Below are positions 36,061-45,330 of a DNA stretch of 64,000 nt, one piece after another. The DNA lies in NCBI RefSeq assembly GCF_025028335.1, contig NZ_JAFEUW010000001.1:2232001-2296000 (forward strand), written 5' to 3'. Numbering within the stretch: the first letter of the stretch is position 1; every line of letters starts with the position of its first letter. Source of the DNA: Brachybacterium sillae (GTDB taxonomy: Bacteria > Actinomycetota > Actinomycetes > Actinomycetales > Dermabacteraceae). The translations under genes were made by a program, and so were the position numbers. The notes under the pieces were generated by a model. The model saw only the letters and a list, made by a program, of their open reading frames with translations, was not told the DNA's origin and made no database searches.

Positions 36061-37484
36061 CCACGCACCAGCCGGCGCGGGGCAGCACCCGCGTGCTGCG
36101 TCCGCACGACACCGGAGCGTTGGCCGATGTCCCCGCCCGGGTGCGGTCGGGACTCGCCGGCTGGCTGCGCTCCCCGGCGCTGGACTTCGCCGCCCTGCTG
36201 GTGATCGGCACCCTCCTGATCAGCATCGGCGTGGTGATGGTCTTCTCCAGTGCCGCCGTGATCAGCATCGCCAAGGGGGAGTCGCCCTACACCGGGCTGA
36301 TCTCCCAGGGGCGCTTCGCCCTGATCGGCCTGCCGCTGCTGGCTGTCGCGGCGATGACCCCGCCTGCGTGGTACCGCCGCAGTGCCTGGGTACTGCTCGG
36401 CATCGGTCTCGCGCTGCAGATGCTCGTGCACACCCCGCTGGGCACCGGTGCGTACGGCAACCGCAACTGGATCCTCATCGGCGGCATGACCTTCCAGCCG
36501 TCGGAGGTGCTGAAGCTCGCCCTGGCGGTGTGGCTGGGGGCGATCCTCGCGGGGAAGCGGCACCGACTGCACCGCACCCTCGAGGTGCTGCTTCCCGTGG
36601 TTCCGGTGGTCATGCTCGCCCTCGGCCTGGTGGTGCTCGGCAACGACCTCGGCACCACCATGGTCATGTGCATGCTGGTGGCGGGTGCTCTGTGGGTGGC
36701 CGGTGTGCCGCGCCGCTGGTTCGTCGTCGGCGGCGGCCTCGGAGGGCTCGCCGTCGCCGCGCTTGTGCTGGTCTCCGGCAACCGCATGGCCCGCATCGGC
36801 AACTGGCTCCACGGCACCTGCGAGGGGGACTCCTGCCTGCAGACCGACCGTGGCCTCCAGGCCCTCGCCGAGGGAGGCTGGTGGGGCGTGGGTCTCGGGG
36901 AGTCCCGCCAGAAGTGGGGTCTGCTGCCCGCTGCACAGGACGATTTCATCTTCGCGATCATCGGGGAAGAGCTGGGACTGGTCGGCACCCTCGGTCTGCT
37001 GACGCTGTTCGTCCTGCTCGCCCTGGTGATGCTCCGGATGATCTCCCGGGTGCGGGACCCCTTCGTCCAGATCACCGTGGGCGGGGTGTGCGCCTGGCTG
37101 CTGGGCCAGGCCTTCGTCAACATGATGGTGGTGACGGGCCTGCTGCCGGTGCTGGGGGTGCCGCTGCCGTTCATCTCCTCCGGCGGCTCCGCGCTGCTCG
37201 CCTCGATGCTGGCGCTGGGCATGCTGCTGTCCTTCGCGCGGCACGAGCCCGGGGCGAAAGAGGCCATCGGGGCCCGCCTGGGCACCGTCAAGCGCACCTC
37301 CGCCGTCCACGCCGCCCCCGCGCCGCGGACCTCCCGCACCGCCCCCCGGGTCTCCGGTCGCGCCGCGGGCCGCACGGCGGGTCGCACGTCGGGTCGCGCA
37401 TCCGGTCGTCCCTCGCGGAGCACACCCGTCGCCCGGACGGACTCCCGGACCGCGTCCCGCACCTCTCGAAGGAGCCGTCGATGA
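36057..37484 (+). CDS. ftsW: Peptidoglycan glycosyltransferase FtsW
   Basis: SEDS-family septal glycosyltransferase of 475 residues with about ten membrane segments. SEDS signatures include YGNRNWILIGGMTFQPSE, KLALAVWLG and VVTGLLPVLGVPLPFIS-SGGSALLAS. A cytosolic C-terminal tail of about 65 residues is Arg/Ser/Thr-rich and built partly from five GRxx tetrapeptides encoded by 12-bp units (37356-37415). ATGA overlaps join it to murD and murG. It works with FtsI. Confidence 0.95.
   Translation: MTTHQPARGSTRVLRPHDTGALADVPARVRSGLAGWLRSPALDFAALLVIGTLLISIGVVMVFSSAAVISIAKGESPYTGLISQGRFALIGLPLLAVAAMTPPAWYRRSAWVLLGIGLALQMLVHTPLGTGAYGNRNWILIGGMTFQPSEVLKLALAVWLGAILAGKRHRLHRTLEVLLPVVPVVMLALGLVVLGNDLGTTMVMCMLVAGALWVAGVPRRWFVVGGGLGGLAVAALVLVSGNRMARIGNWLHGTCEGDSCLQTDRGLQALAEGGWWGVGLGESRQKWGLLPAAQDDFIFAIIGEELGLVGTLGLLTLFVLLALVMLRMISRVRDPFVQITVGGVCAWLLGQAFVNMMVVTGLLPVLGVPLPFISSGGSALLASMLALGMLLSFARHEPGAKEAIGARLGTVKRTSAVHAAPAPRTSRTAPRVSGRAAGRTAGRTSGRASGRPSRSTPVARTDSRTASRTSRRSRR
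37356..37415 (+). repeat. Five 12-bp tandem units in the ftsW tail
   Basis: Consecutive variants of GGTCGCRCNTCG encode GRAA, GRTA, GRTS, GRAS and GRPS. The fifth unit is the most diverged. Copy number could vary by slippage without breaking the frame. Confidence 0.8.
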
Positions 37485-38623
37485 CCGTCCCCTCCGCCTC
37501 CGGACCCACCCCGCTCACCACCGGCACCGCGCCGGTTCGGGTGCTGCTGGCCGGGGGCGGCACCGCCGGTCACGTGAACCCGCTGCTGGCCACCGCCCGC
37601 GCCCTGCGCGCCGAGGCCCCCGACACCGAGATCACCGTGCTCGGCACCGCCGAGGGCCTCGAGGCCGATCTGGTGCCCGCCGCCGGGTTCGCGCTCGAGA
37701 CCATCGAGAAGGTGCCGTTCCCGCGTCGTCCGAACACCGCCGCCCTGCGTTTCCCCTCCCGCTTCACCCGCACCATCACCCGCACCGCCCGGTTGATGCG
37801 GGAGCGCCGGATCGATGCCGTCGCCGGGTTCGGCGGCTACGTGTGCCCGCCCGCATACCTCGCGGCCGCCCGCACCGGCATCCCGCTGATCGTCCACGAG
37901 GCCAACCGGCGCCCCGGGCTCGCCAACCGCCTCGGCGCCCGCCGCGCCCGCGCCGTCCTCACCGCCCTGCCCGGCACCCCGCTGCCGCGCGCCCAGCGTC
38001 TGGGGATGCCGATGCGCGAGGGCATCGCCCACCTGGATCGCGCCACCCGCCGCGACGACGCCGTGCGGGAGCTCGGCCTCGACCCCTCCCGCCCGGTGCT
38101 GCTGGTCACCGGTGGCAGCCTCGGCGCCCAGCGGCTCAACGCCGCCGTCGCCCAGGCCGCCGACGATCTCCTCGCCGTCGGCGCCCAGGTGGTGCACGTG
38201 ACCGGTCGCGGCAAAGCCGACATCACCGAACGCCCCGGCTACCGGGTGCTGGAGTACGTGCGCGCCATGGAGGACGTCTACGCCGCTGCCGATCTCGCCG
38301 TGACCCGCTCCGGTGCCGGCACCGTCAGCGAGCTCACCGTCGTCGGCCTGCCCGCGGTGCTGGTGCCGTTGCCGATCGGCAACGGCGAGCAGGCCCTCAA
38401 CGGGGCCGAGGTGGTCGCCGCCGGGGGCGCCCTGATGGTGCCCGACGGTGAGTTCACCGCCGACACCGTGCGTGATCTGGTGCTGCCGCTGCTGCTGGAC
38501 GCCGAGCGCCGCGAGGCCATGTCACGGGCTTCCCGGACCTTCGGGGTGCCCGATGCCGCCGAGCGCCTGGCACGGATCATCCTGGCGGCCGCCCAGGGCG
38601 ACCGCGCTAGCGTGGCGTCATGA
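37481..38623 (+). CDS. murG: UDP-GlcNAc--lipid I GlcNAc transferase
   Basis: Membrane-associated GT-B glycosyltransferase of 380 residues making lipid II. GGGTAGHVNPLLA is the first glycine loop, GGSLGAQRLN the second domain start, and SGAGTVSELTVVGLPAVLVP with NGEQALNG the donor site. A GEQALNG form replaces the more common D/HQxxNA. The ATG overlaps the ftsW stop by 4 bp, behind GAAGGAG. Confidence 0.95.
   Translation: MTVPSASGPTPLTTGTAPVRVLLAGGGTAGHVNPLLATARALRAEAPDTEITVLGTAEGLEADLVPAAGFALETIEKVPFPRRPNTAALRFPSRFTRTITRTARLMRERRIDAVAGFGGYVCPPAYLAAARTGIPLIVHEANRRPGLANRLGARRARAVLTALPGTPLPRAQRLGMPMREGIAHLDRATRRDDAVRELGLDPSRPVLLVTGGSLGAQRLNAAVAQAADDLLAVGAQVVHVTGRGKADITERPGYRVLEYVRAMEDVYAAADLAVTRSGAGTVSELTVVGLPAVLVPLPIGNGEQALNGAEVVAAGGALMVPDGEFTADTVRDLVLPLLLDAERREAMSRASRTFGVPDAAERLARIILAAAQGDRASVAS
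38608..38613 (+). promoter_or_regulatory. Internal -10 before murC
   Basis: TAGCGT, six nt before the murC ATG, lies within the end of murG and could start a leaderless murC-ftsQ transcript inside the cluster. Confidence 0.4.
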
Positions 38624-40080
38624 GCAGCCAGGTCCGCACGATCCTCCGCCCCGGCCCCGTCGTCACCCAGGAGGCCTGGCCCCAGGACCCGGTGGGCTCC
38701 GCCCACGTCATCCGCATCGGCGGCGCGGGCATGAGCGCGGTCGCGCGTCTCGCCCTCGGTGCCGGCCTGCGGGTGAGCGGCTCCGACTCCCAGGACGGCC
38801 AGTTCATCGGCCCGCTGCGGGAGATGGGTGCGCAGATCGGCATCGGTTTCGACGCGGCCCTGATCGCCGAGGACTGCGACGTGGTCGTGGTCTCCACCGC
38901 CGTGCGGCCCGACAACCCCGAGGTGATCGAGGCCCATCGCCGCGGCCTGCCCGTGGTGCACCGCGCCGCCGCTCTCGCGGGCCTGCTGCGCGGCCGCGAC
39001 CTCCTCGCCATCGCCGGCACCCACGGCAAGACCAGCACCACCGCCATGGCCACCCTGGCCCTGCGCGGAGCGGGGGAGGATCCCGCCTGGGCGCTCGGCG
39101 CCGCCGTCCCCGACCTGCGCCACAACGCCGGGCTCGGTGGTTCGGACACCGCGGTGGTCGAGGCCGACGAATCCGACGGCTCCTTCCTCGCCTTCACCCC
39201 CCGGGCCGTGGTGGTGACGAACCAGGAGGCCGACCACCTCGACTTCCACGGCACCCCGCAGAACGTCGTGGCGGCCTTCGACGCCCTGGTGGACCGGTTG
39301 CAGACGGGGGAGGGCCCCGCGGGACGCCTCATCGTCTGCGCCGATGACCCCGGCTCCGCCGAGCTCGGCCGCCGCGCCGTGCAGCGCGGTCTCGACGTCC
39401 ACACCTACGGCACCGCCCCCGACGCCGACTGGCGGATCCTCGAGGAGCAGGGGAGCCCCGAGGGCACCCGCCTGCGGATCGCGACGCCCACCGGGGAGGC
39501 CACCGGCACCCTGCTCGTGGCCGGGCACCACAACGCCCTGAACGCCCTCGGCGCCCTCGCCGGTGCCCACGCCCTGCGCCCCGACGCCACCGTCCAGTCG
39601 CTGTTGGACGGGCTGGCGGATTTCCACGGCGCCTCCCGGCGCTTCGACCGCGCCGGCACCGTGGACGGTGTCACCGTCGTCGACGACTACGCCCACCATC
39701 CGCGGGAGGTCGCCGCCACCGTCGAGGCGGCCCGCGGGCTCCTGCCGGAGGGCGCGCGGGTGATCGCCGTGTTCCAGCCGCACCTGTTCTCCCGCACCCG
39801 GGACTTCGCCGCCGAGTTCGCGCAGGCGCTCGCCGCCGCCGACGAGGCGGTGGTGATGCCGATCTACCCGGCGCGTGAGGACCCCGATCCCACCGTCACC
39901 GCCCGCACCATCACCGACCGCGCCCCCGCGGGAGCCGCCCTGCGGCCCCTCGATGACCGGGCCGAGGTGCCCGGGCTCGTCGCGGACACCGCCCGCCCGG
40001 GGGATCTGGTGCTGATGCTCGGCGCCGGGGACGTGGTGGAGACGACCCCGCTGGTGCTCGAGGCGCTGCAGCAGCGATGA
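38620..40080 (+). CDS. murC: UDP-N-acetylmuramate--L-alanine ligase
   Basis: First Mur ligase of the pathway, 486 residues, adding L-Ala to UDP-MurNAc. UDP-binding IGGAGMSAVARL, ATP loop GTHGKTSTT, VVEADESDGSF and VVDDYAHHPREV are diagnostic. The ATG overlaps the murG stop by 4 bp, and an internal -10 box lies just upstream. It follows murG and precedes ftsQ as usual in actinobacteria. Confidence 0.96.
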   Translation: MSSQVRTILRPGPVVTQEAWPQDPVGSAHVIRIGGAGMSAVARLALGAGLRVSGSDSQDGQFIGPLREMGAQIGIGFDAALIAEDCDVVVVSTAVRPDNPEVIEAHRRGLPVVHRAAALAGLLRGRDLLAIAGTHGKTSTTAMATLALRGAGEDPAWALGAAVPDLRHNAGLGGSDTAVVEADESDGSFLAFTPRAVVVTNQEADHLDFHGTPQNVVAAFDALVDRLQTGEGPAGRLIVCADDPGSAELGRRAVQRGLDVHTYGTAPDADWRILEEQGSPEGTRLRIATPTGEATGTLLVAGHHNALNALGALAGAHALRPDATVQSLLDGLADFHGASRRFDRAGTVDGVTVVDDYAHHPREVAATVEAARGLLPEGARVIAVFQPHLFSRTRDFAAEFAQALAAADEAVVMPIYPAREDPDPTVTARTITDRAPAGAALRPLDDRAEVPGLVADTARPGDLVLMLGAGDVVETTPLVLEALQQR

Positions 40081-41198
40081 GGCCCCGACGCCCCGCGGCC
40101 CCGCGACGGCCCGCGCAGCATCTGCGCGCGCCGTCGGCCCCGCAGCGGCCCTCCGGCTCCGCCCCCACGACCTCCCCGGGTGGCACCGCCGACACCCGGC
40201 CCGGCTCCACGACCTCGCGACCCGACACCGTCCCGACGGAGCACGGGACGGGCCGCAGCGATACCGCGGAGGATCGCGTGCCGGGGGGTCCGGTTCCCCG
40301 TTCCCTGCCGGCACACCGCCGGTCGCTCGCCGCGCGGGCCAGCGTGCCCCCGCCGGAGCGCCCGGACGCGGCGGCGGCCGGCGCAGGGAGCGAGGGGCGC
40401 GGTGGTGAGAGCCGCAACGGTGAGCGCCTCGCCCGGCTGATCACCGGAGTGCCCTGGCGCCGCCGTCGCCGACGCGTGATCGGAGCCGCGATCGGCGTGG
40501 CCGCGCTGCTGCTCGTCGCCCTCGCGATCCTGCTGTGGGCCCCGTACTTCGAGGTCCGCGACGCCGAGGTGGCGGGGGTCGGGTACACCGATCCCGCCGT
40601 CATCGAGGAGGCTGCGGCCCCCGGGTTCGGCCGCAGTGTGGTGCTTCTGCCCTCGGGTCGGATCGAGAGGGCGGTCGAACAGGTCCCCGGTGTCGCCTCC
40701 GCCGAGGTGGATCGCAGCTGGCCCGACGGCATGCGGATCCGCGTCACCGAACGCACACCGGTGGCGCGCGTGACCCGTCCGGGAGGCGCCCCCGCCATCC
40801 TCGATGCCACCGGCACTGCGCTCCCGGCGGCAGCGGGTGAGGGGACCGAACTGATCCCGCTCACCGTCCGTCCCGGCACTCGCGACCCCGAGGCCACGAC
40901 CGCCGCGATGCTGGAGGTCGCCTCCGGCCTGCCCGAGGAGCTGCGGACCCGGGTCACCGGCATCACCGCCGGCACTCCCAGTGACGTCACCCTCACCGTG
41001 GGCCCGGCCCCCGCGGACGGCACCGGGGCGGGCGACGGCACGGACGGTGGGGAATCCGGCGGCCAGGGAGGCACCCGCACCGTGGTGTGGGGCACCGCCG
41101 CCGACGCCGAGCTCAAGGCCCGGGTGGTGATGGCCCTGTTGGAGCAGCCCGGCACCGTCGTCGACGTGTCCTCGCCCATCGCACCCGTCACCCGCTGA
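40077..41198 (+). CDS. ftsQ: Cell division protein FtsQ/DivIB
   Basis: Bitopic divisome protein of 373 residues. The cytosolic part is unusually long (about 125 residues), disordered and Pro/Arg/Ser-rich; a membrane segment (about 133-155, IGVAALLLVALAILLW) is followed by the POTRA domain (YFEVRDAEVAGVGYTDPAVI) and FtsQ beta domain. A Gly/Asp-rich insert (GTGAGDGTDGGESGGQGG) lies near residue 325. Overlaps murC by 4 bp. Confidence 0.9.
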   Translation: MRPRRPAAPRRPAQHLRAPSAPQRPSGSAPTTSPGGTADTRPGSTTSRPDTVPTEHGTGRSDTAEDRVPGGPVPRSLPAHRRSLAARASVPPPERPDAAAAGAGSEGRGGESRNGERLARLITGVPWRRRRRRVIGAAIGVAALLLVALAILLWAPYFEVRDAEVAGVGYTDPAVIEEAAAPGFGRSVVLLPSGRIERAVEQVPGVASAEVDRSWPDGMRIRVTERTPVARVTRPGGAPAILDATGTALPAAAGEGTELIPLTVRPGTRDPEATTAAMLEVASGLPEELRTRVTGITAGTPSDVTLTVGPAPADGTGAGDGTDGGESGGQGGTRTVVWGTAADAELKARVVMALLEQPGTVVDVSSPIAPVTR

Positions 41199-41260
41199 GG
41201 TCGGGGCGCAGGATGACCCACCCGGCAGGACGATCCGCGGCGACACGCGGCGGACGGTAT

Positions 41261-41289
41261 TTGCGCGGGGGTCGGACCGCCCATAGCGT
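41261..41289 (+). promoter_or_regulatory. ftsZ promoter
   Basis: TTGCGC (41261-41266), 17 nt, TAGCGT (41284-41289), giving a start near 41296 and a leader of about 105 nt. It allows ftsZ expression apart from the upstream cluster. Confidence 0.7.
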
Positions 41290-41317
41290 CGAAGAACGGG
41301 ACCAGGGCTCCGGACTG

Positions 41318-41345
41318 TGAACCTCGACCTGAGGTCGAGGGTTCA
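41318..41345 (+). promoter_or_regulatory. Hairpin in the ftsZ leader
   Basis: CCTCGACC (41322-41329) pairs with GGTCGAGG (41333-41340) around TGA; TGAA and TTCA extend the stem past one bulged G. It ends 55 nt before the start codon. It could shield or stabilise the leader. Confidence 0.55.
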
Positions 41346-41400
41346 GGGTCGAGGCCGGAGCCCCGCCCAGTCGAACGCATCGAAGAGCAAGGACAACTCC

Positions 41401-42723
41401 GTGGCCGGATCCCAGAACTACCTCGCTGTCATCAAGGTCGTCGGCATCGGCGGCGGCGGCGTGAACGCCGTCAACCGGATGATCGAATCCGGTTTGAAGG
41501 GCGTCGAGTTCATCGCCATCAACACCGACGCCCAGGCGCTGCTCATGTCCGACGCCGACGTGAAGCTCGACGTGGGCAAGGAGATCACGCGCGGCCTCGG
41601 CGCAGGCGCGGACCCCGAGGTCGGCCGTCGCGCCGCGGAGGACCACCAGGAGGAGATCGAGGAGGTCCTGCGCGGGGCCGACATGGTCTTCGTGACCGCC
41701 GGTGAGGGCGGCGGGACCGGCACCGGCGGTGCGCCGGTCGTGGCGAAGATCGCCCGCAGCCTCGGCGCCCTGACCATCGGTGTCGTCACCCGTCCGTTCA
41801 CCTTCGAGGGCCGCCGTCGCTCCACCCAGGCCGAGTCCGGCATCGCAGCGCTGCAGGCCGAGGTGGACACCCTCATCGTGATCCCCAACGACCGCCTGCT
41901 CTCCATCGCCGACAAGCAGGTGTCGATGCTCGATGCGTTCAAGTCGGCCGACCAGGTGCTGCTCTCCGGCGTGCAGGGCATCACCGACCTGATCACCACC
42001 CCCGGCCTGATCAACCTCGACTTCGCCGATGTGAAGTCCGTGATGCAGGGTGCGGGAAGCGCCCTCATGGGCATCGGCTCCGCCCGCGGCGAGGACCGGG
42101 CGCTGCAGGCCGCCGAGCTCGCCGTCTCCAGCCCGCTGCTGGAGGCGTCCATCGACGGTGCCTTCGGCGTGCTGCTGTCCATCCAGGGCGGCAGCGACCT
42201 CGGTCTGCATGAGGTCTCCGAGGCCGCCCGCCTGGTGCAGGAGGCAGCGCACCCCGACGCGAACATCATCTTCGGCTCGGTCATCGACGACGCCCTCGGC
42301 GACGAGGTGCGCGTGACTGTGATCGCCGCCGGCTTCGAGGGCGGCGGCCCCACCCCGCGTACCGACATGCCGGCGCTGGGCGGCCGCTCGGAGTCCCCGC
42401 GTCCCGCGTTCCAGCAGCAGCCGCGCCCCGCCGTGGTGCAGCGCTCCACCGAGGAGGACCGCGGAGCCTCCCAGGGTGCATGGGGGGCCCCGGTGCAGAC
42501 CTTCACCCCGTCCCGCCCCGCCCCCTCGGCCCCGTCCCCGGCACCCGCCCAGGTCGAGCACAACGAATGGCATGAGGACGAGGAGGAGGCCCCGAGCCAG
42601 CAGTCGGCGCCGTCCCCGCAGCCGGCCCCGACCACCCCGGCCGCGCAGCCGGTGCGTCCGCCGCGCATCGAGGAGCCCCCGGCCGACGATGACGACCTGG
42701 ATCTGCCGTCCTTCCTGAAGTGA
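41401..42723 (+). CDS. ftsZ: Cell division protein FtsZ
   Basis: Tubulin-like GTPase of 440 residues forming the Z ring. The nucleotide-binding region is [18 protein letters not shown], with the tubulin signature [10 protein letters not shown] and T7-loop residues near [12 protein letters not shown] Pro-rich linker (about 325-430) ends in the conserved tip [12 protein letters not shown] that binds SepF/FtsW. GTG 41401 is chosen because the actinobacterial FtsZ start [12 protein letters not shown] begins there; the in-frame ATG at 41317 lies within the leader hairpin region. Confidence 0.97.
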   Translation: MAGSQNYLAVIKVVGIGGGGVNAVNRMIESGLKGVEFIAINTDAQALLMSDADVKLDVGKEITRGLGAGADPEVGRRAAEDHQEEIEEVLRGADMVFVTAGEGGGTGTGGAPVVAKIARSLGALTIGVVTRPFTFEGRRRSTQAESGIAALQAEVDTLIVIPNDRLLSIADKQVSMLDAFKSADQVLLSGVQGITDLITTPGLINLDFADVKSVMQGAGSALMGIGSARGEDRALQAAELAVSSPLLEASIDGAFGVLLSIQGGSDLGLHEVSEAARLVQEAAHPDANIIFGSVIDDALGDEVRVTVIAAGFEGGGPTPRTDMPALGGRSESPRPAFQQQPRPAVVQRSTEEDRGASQGAWGAPVQTFTPSRPAPSAPSPAPAQVEHNEWHEDEEEAPSQQSAPSPQPAPTTPAAQPVRPPRIEEPPADDDDLDLPSFLK

Positions 42724-42770
42724 CGCGCCGGATCTGACGCACCGGACGTGATCGAACCGATGGACCGGAC

Positions 42771-43571
42771 GTGACCCGATACGAGTCCCTGGTGGCACGG
42801 GCCCCACGCATGCGTGGGGCCCGTGCCCTCTTCACCTCTCGCGCCGGGGGAGAGGGGCCCGCCCCCTTCGACGGGCTCAACCTCGCCCTGCACGTGGGGG
42901 ACGACCCGGCGGTCGTGCATCGCCACCGCCTCGCCCTGGAGGCCGAGGTCGGGGTCCCGGTGACGTACCTCGACCAGGTGCATTCCGCTGACGTGGTGGT
43001 GGTGCGCAGCGGTGACGACCCGCGGGCCGTCCGCACCGCCGACGCCCAGGTGACCCGCCGGACCGACGTGGCCTTGGCGGTGATGGTCGCGGACTGTCTG
43101 CCCGTGCTGCTGGCCGACGGTGACGCCGGGGTGATCGCCGTCGCGCACGCGGGCCGGCGCGGACTGCTCGACGGGGTGCTGGAGAACACCGTCGCCGTGA
43201 TGCAGCAGGAGGGGGCCCGCCCCGAGCGCCTCGAGGTGGCGATCGGTCCCGCCATCTGCGGTGCCTGTTACGAGGTGCCCGACCGGATGCGAGAGGATGC
43301 CGCCCGCACTCACCCCGCGACCGCCGCCACCACCCGCTGGGGCACCCCGGGCCTGGACCTGCGCGCGGGCGCCGTCGAGGTGCTCCGCGGGCAGGGGATC
43401 CCCGCGGTGAACATCCGGTCCGACGCCCCCTGCACCCTGGAGGACGGGGAATTCTTCTCGTACCGGCGCGCCTCCCGCACAGGACGCTTCGCCGGAGTGA
43501 TCCGCCGCAGCGGATCGTCACGCGCGCAGGGCGATGCCGGGGCGAGCAGAGGAGATGTGCGGAGCGCGTGA
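42771..43571 (+). CDS. Multicopper polyphenol oxidase/purine nucleoside phosphorylase (YfiH family)
   Basis: Laccase-domain protein of 266 residues from GTG 42771, or about 253 from ATG 42810. The metal-site residues are visible: H in [11 protein letters not shown] in VADCLPVLL and H in VAHAGRRG; the family phosphorylyses or deaminates purine nucleosides in tested members. It follows ftsZ as in many actinobacteria. The first start makes a 34-bp perfect palindrome coding; the second would put it mostly in the leader. The tail of 20 residues is low complexity. Confidence 0.85.
   Translation: MTRYESLVARAPRMRGARALFTSRAGGEGPAPFDGLNLALHVGDDPAVVHRHRLALEAEVGVPVTYLDQVHSADVVVVRSGDDPRAVRTADAQVTRRTDVALAVMVADCLPVLLADGDAGVIAVAHAGRRGLLDGVLENTVAVMQQEGARPERLEVAIGPAICGACYEVPDRMREDAARTHPATAATTRWGTPGLDLRAGAVEVLRGQGIPAVNIRSDAPCTLEDGEFFSYRRASRTGRFAGVIRRSGSSRAQGDAGASRGDVRSA
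42794..42827. terminator. 34-bp perfect palindrome at the yfiH 5' end
   Basis: GGCACGGGCCCCACGCA and its exact reverse complement, ending in CTCTTC on the plus strand. It lies 70 nt after ftsZ and resembles a terminator or attenuator, yet falls within the yfiH reading frame. Confidence 0.65.
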
Positions 43572-43743
43572 CACGCGGCGCGCTTGCGGACAATCGGCCG
43601 CCCGCTCCGGTACGTTCGCAGTGACCGGCTCCCGCGCACTCCCCGTGCTTCCCCGGGGCCGACAGCGTCATCACGATCCGCCCAGGGTCACCACGACACC
43701 GCACCACCACGACACCGCACACGACTCAGGGAGACACCGCGCC

Positions 43744-44235
43744 ATGGGCACCTGGCACAACGCGATGGTCGCGCTCGGCCTCGCCAATGAGGTCGAGGAC
43801 GACTACTACGAGGACGAGCATGAGACCCGTCGGGAGCATCAGCAGTCGGCGCCCCGCCGCGTCGAGGGCGGATCCGTCGCGGTCCCGGAGCGCAGCGAGG
43901 CGGCGGCGACGCCGATCCGGCAGCGGCCGAGCGTTCTCCCCGCGCACCCGGGAGAGGACTCCATGCATCGCATCACCACGATCCACCCGCGTTCGTACAA
44001 CGACGCGAAGGCCATCGGCGAGTCCTTCCGCGACGGCGTGCCGGTGATCGTGAACCTCTCCGATATGCAGGACGGCGACGCCAAGCGGATGGTCGACTTC
44101 TCCGCCGGTCTCGTCTTCGGACTGCGCGGCACCATCGAGCGTGTGACCAGCAAGGTGTTCCTGCTCTCCCCCGAGTTCATCGAGGTGGACGGTGACGGCA
44201 CCGGGGACGACAGCAGCTTCTACAACCAGAGCTGA
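43744..44235 (+). CDS. sepF: Cell division protein SepF
   Basis: FtsZ-tethering protein of 163 residues. A short membrane-binding N-terminus ([15 protein letters not shown]) is followed by an acidic then disordered linker and the DUF552 domain (about 78-155: [20 protein letters not shown], and [12 protein letters not shown]). In actinobacteria lacking ftsA, SepF anchors the Z ring. GGGAG lies 10 nt before the ATG; TACGTT at 43611-43616 may be its -10. Confidence 0.94.
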   Translation: MGTWHNAMVALGLANEVEDDYYEDEHETRREHQQSAPRRVEGGSVAVPERSEAAATPIRQRPSVLPAHPGEDSMHRITTIHPRSYNDAKAIGESFRDGVPVIVNLSDMQDGDAKRMVDFSAGLVFGLRGTIERVTSKVFLLSPEFIEVDGDGTGDDSSFYNQS

Positions 44236-44241
44236 GCCGCT

Positions 44242-44529
44242 GTGTCGGTGATCGCGGGGATCCTGTACCTCGCCCTGTTCCTGCTGCAGATCCTGCTGAT
44301 CGCCCGGCTGATCGTCGACTGGGTGCGGGCACTGTCCCGTGACCCGCGCCCGCAGGGAATCGTCGCGGTGATCTTCGAACTCGTCTACACCGTGACCGAC
44401 CCCCTGGTACGAGCGGTCCGCCGGGTGGTGCCGCCGGTGCGTCTGGGGGCGGTGGCATTGGACCTCAGCCTGCTGGTCCTGTTGCTGATCTGCTCCCTGC
44501 TGATGCGGCTCATCGCGCCGCTTCTGTGA
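44242..44529 (+). CDS. YggT family membrane protein
   Basis: Small membrane protein of 95 residues with two hydrophobic segments (about 3-25 and 68-92) and the conserved TDPLVRAVRRVVPPVRLGAVALD core. Genes of this family lie between sepF and divIVA in Gram-positive bacteria and may aid septal membrane organisation; a direct function is not known. GTG start 6 nt after the sepF stop, so co-transcribed. Confidence 0.85.
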   Translation: MSVIAGILYLALFLLQILLIARLIVDWVRALSRDPRPQGIVAVIFELVYTVTDPLVRAVRRVVPPVRLGAVALDLSLLVLLLICSLLMRLIAPLL

Positions 44530-44637
44530 GACGTCCCTGCTCTGGCCGGGACTGATGCCCCGCCCGGATCGGTTACGCTGTTCCCGTTCGGGATCCCTTG
44601 TGGCCCGACCTACGACCCGACGACGAGAAGGTGACCC

Positions 44638-45330
44638 ATGGCTCTGATGCCCGAGGACCTGGAGGACAAGCGGTTCACTCCCGTGCGGTTCTCCGAAGGC
44701 TACGACATGGACGAGGTGGACGACTACCTCGACAACGAGGTCTTGCCGCGCCTGAAGGAGCTCATCGACGAGAACGCTCGTCTGACCATGGAACTCGAGG
44801 AGGCGCACCAGCGCATCGCCGAGCTCGAGGCCGGTGCGCAGCCGTCCGTCGGTGGTTCCGCTCCGTTCGTCGCCTCCGACCATGACGAGGTCGTCGTGGA
44901 GGACCACGACCGCTCCGAGCATGTCGTCGCCGACCAGGCCCCCGCGTACGACGCCTCCGTCGACACCTCCACCCAGGCGGCCCCCGTGGCCGCTCCGGTC
45001 GCCGAGACCCCCGATCAGGCCGCTGCTGGCATCATCGCCCTGGCGAACCGTCTGCACGACGAGTACGTGAAGAACGGTGAGGACGAGCGCGACCGTCTCA
45101 TCGCGGAGGCCAACGAGGAGCATCGCCGTATCGTCGGTGAGGCCGAGGAGAAGTCCCGCACCACCCTGGAGGCCCTCGAGGCCGAGAAGGCGGAGCTGGA
45201 GCGCACCATCGAGGGTCTGCGCACCTTCGAGCGTGACTACCGCAACCGACTGCGCAACTACCTGGAGGGCCAGCTGCGCGAGCTCGACACCGACGAGACG
45301 CAGGACAAGCAGGCGAACTTCGGCCTGTGA
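44638..45330 (+). CDS. divIVA: DivIVA/Wag31 polar growth protein
   Basis: Coiled-coil polar scaffold of 230 residues that recruits the wall-elongation machinery. The N-terminal DivIVA domain has FTPVRFSEGYDMDEVDDYLD followed by a first coiled coil; a low-complexity linker (about 60-120) precedes a long second coiled coil rich in Glu/Arg. TACGCT (44574-44579) is a likely -10. GAAGGTGA precedes the ATG. The stop overlaps the lspA GTG. Confidence 0.94.
   Translation: MALMPEDLEDKRFTPVRFSEGYDMDEVDDYLDNEVLPRLKELIDENARLTMELEEAHQRIAELEAGAQPSVGGSAPFVASDHDEVVVEDHDRSEHVVADQAPAYDASVDTSTQAAPVAAPVAETPDQAAAGIIALANRLHDEYVKNGEDERDRLIAEANEEHRRIVGEAEEKSRTTLEALEAEKAELERTIEGLRTFERDYRNRLRNYLEGQLRELDTDETQDKQANFGL

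Noticed and set aside
35195-38623. A 1142-codon frame that appears to fuse sequence to MurG
   Set aside because: Upstream of 37481 it is the out-of-frame reading of murD and ftsW; MurG starts at the ATGA overlap.
41317-41400. 28-residue N-terminal extension of FtsZ from ATG 41317
   Set aside because: It would be coded by the leader hairpin and known actinobacterial FtsZ begins at the GTG 41401 sequence.
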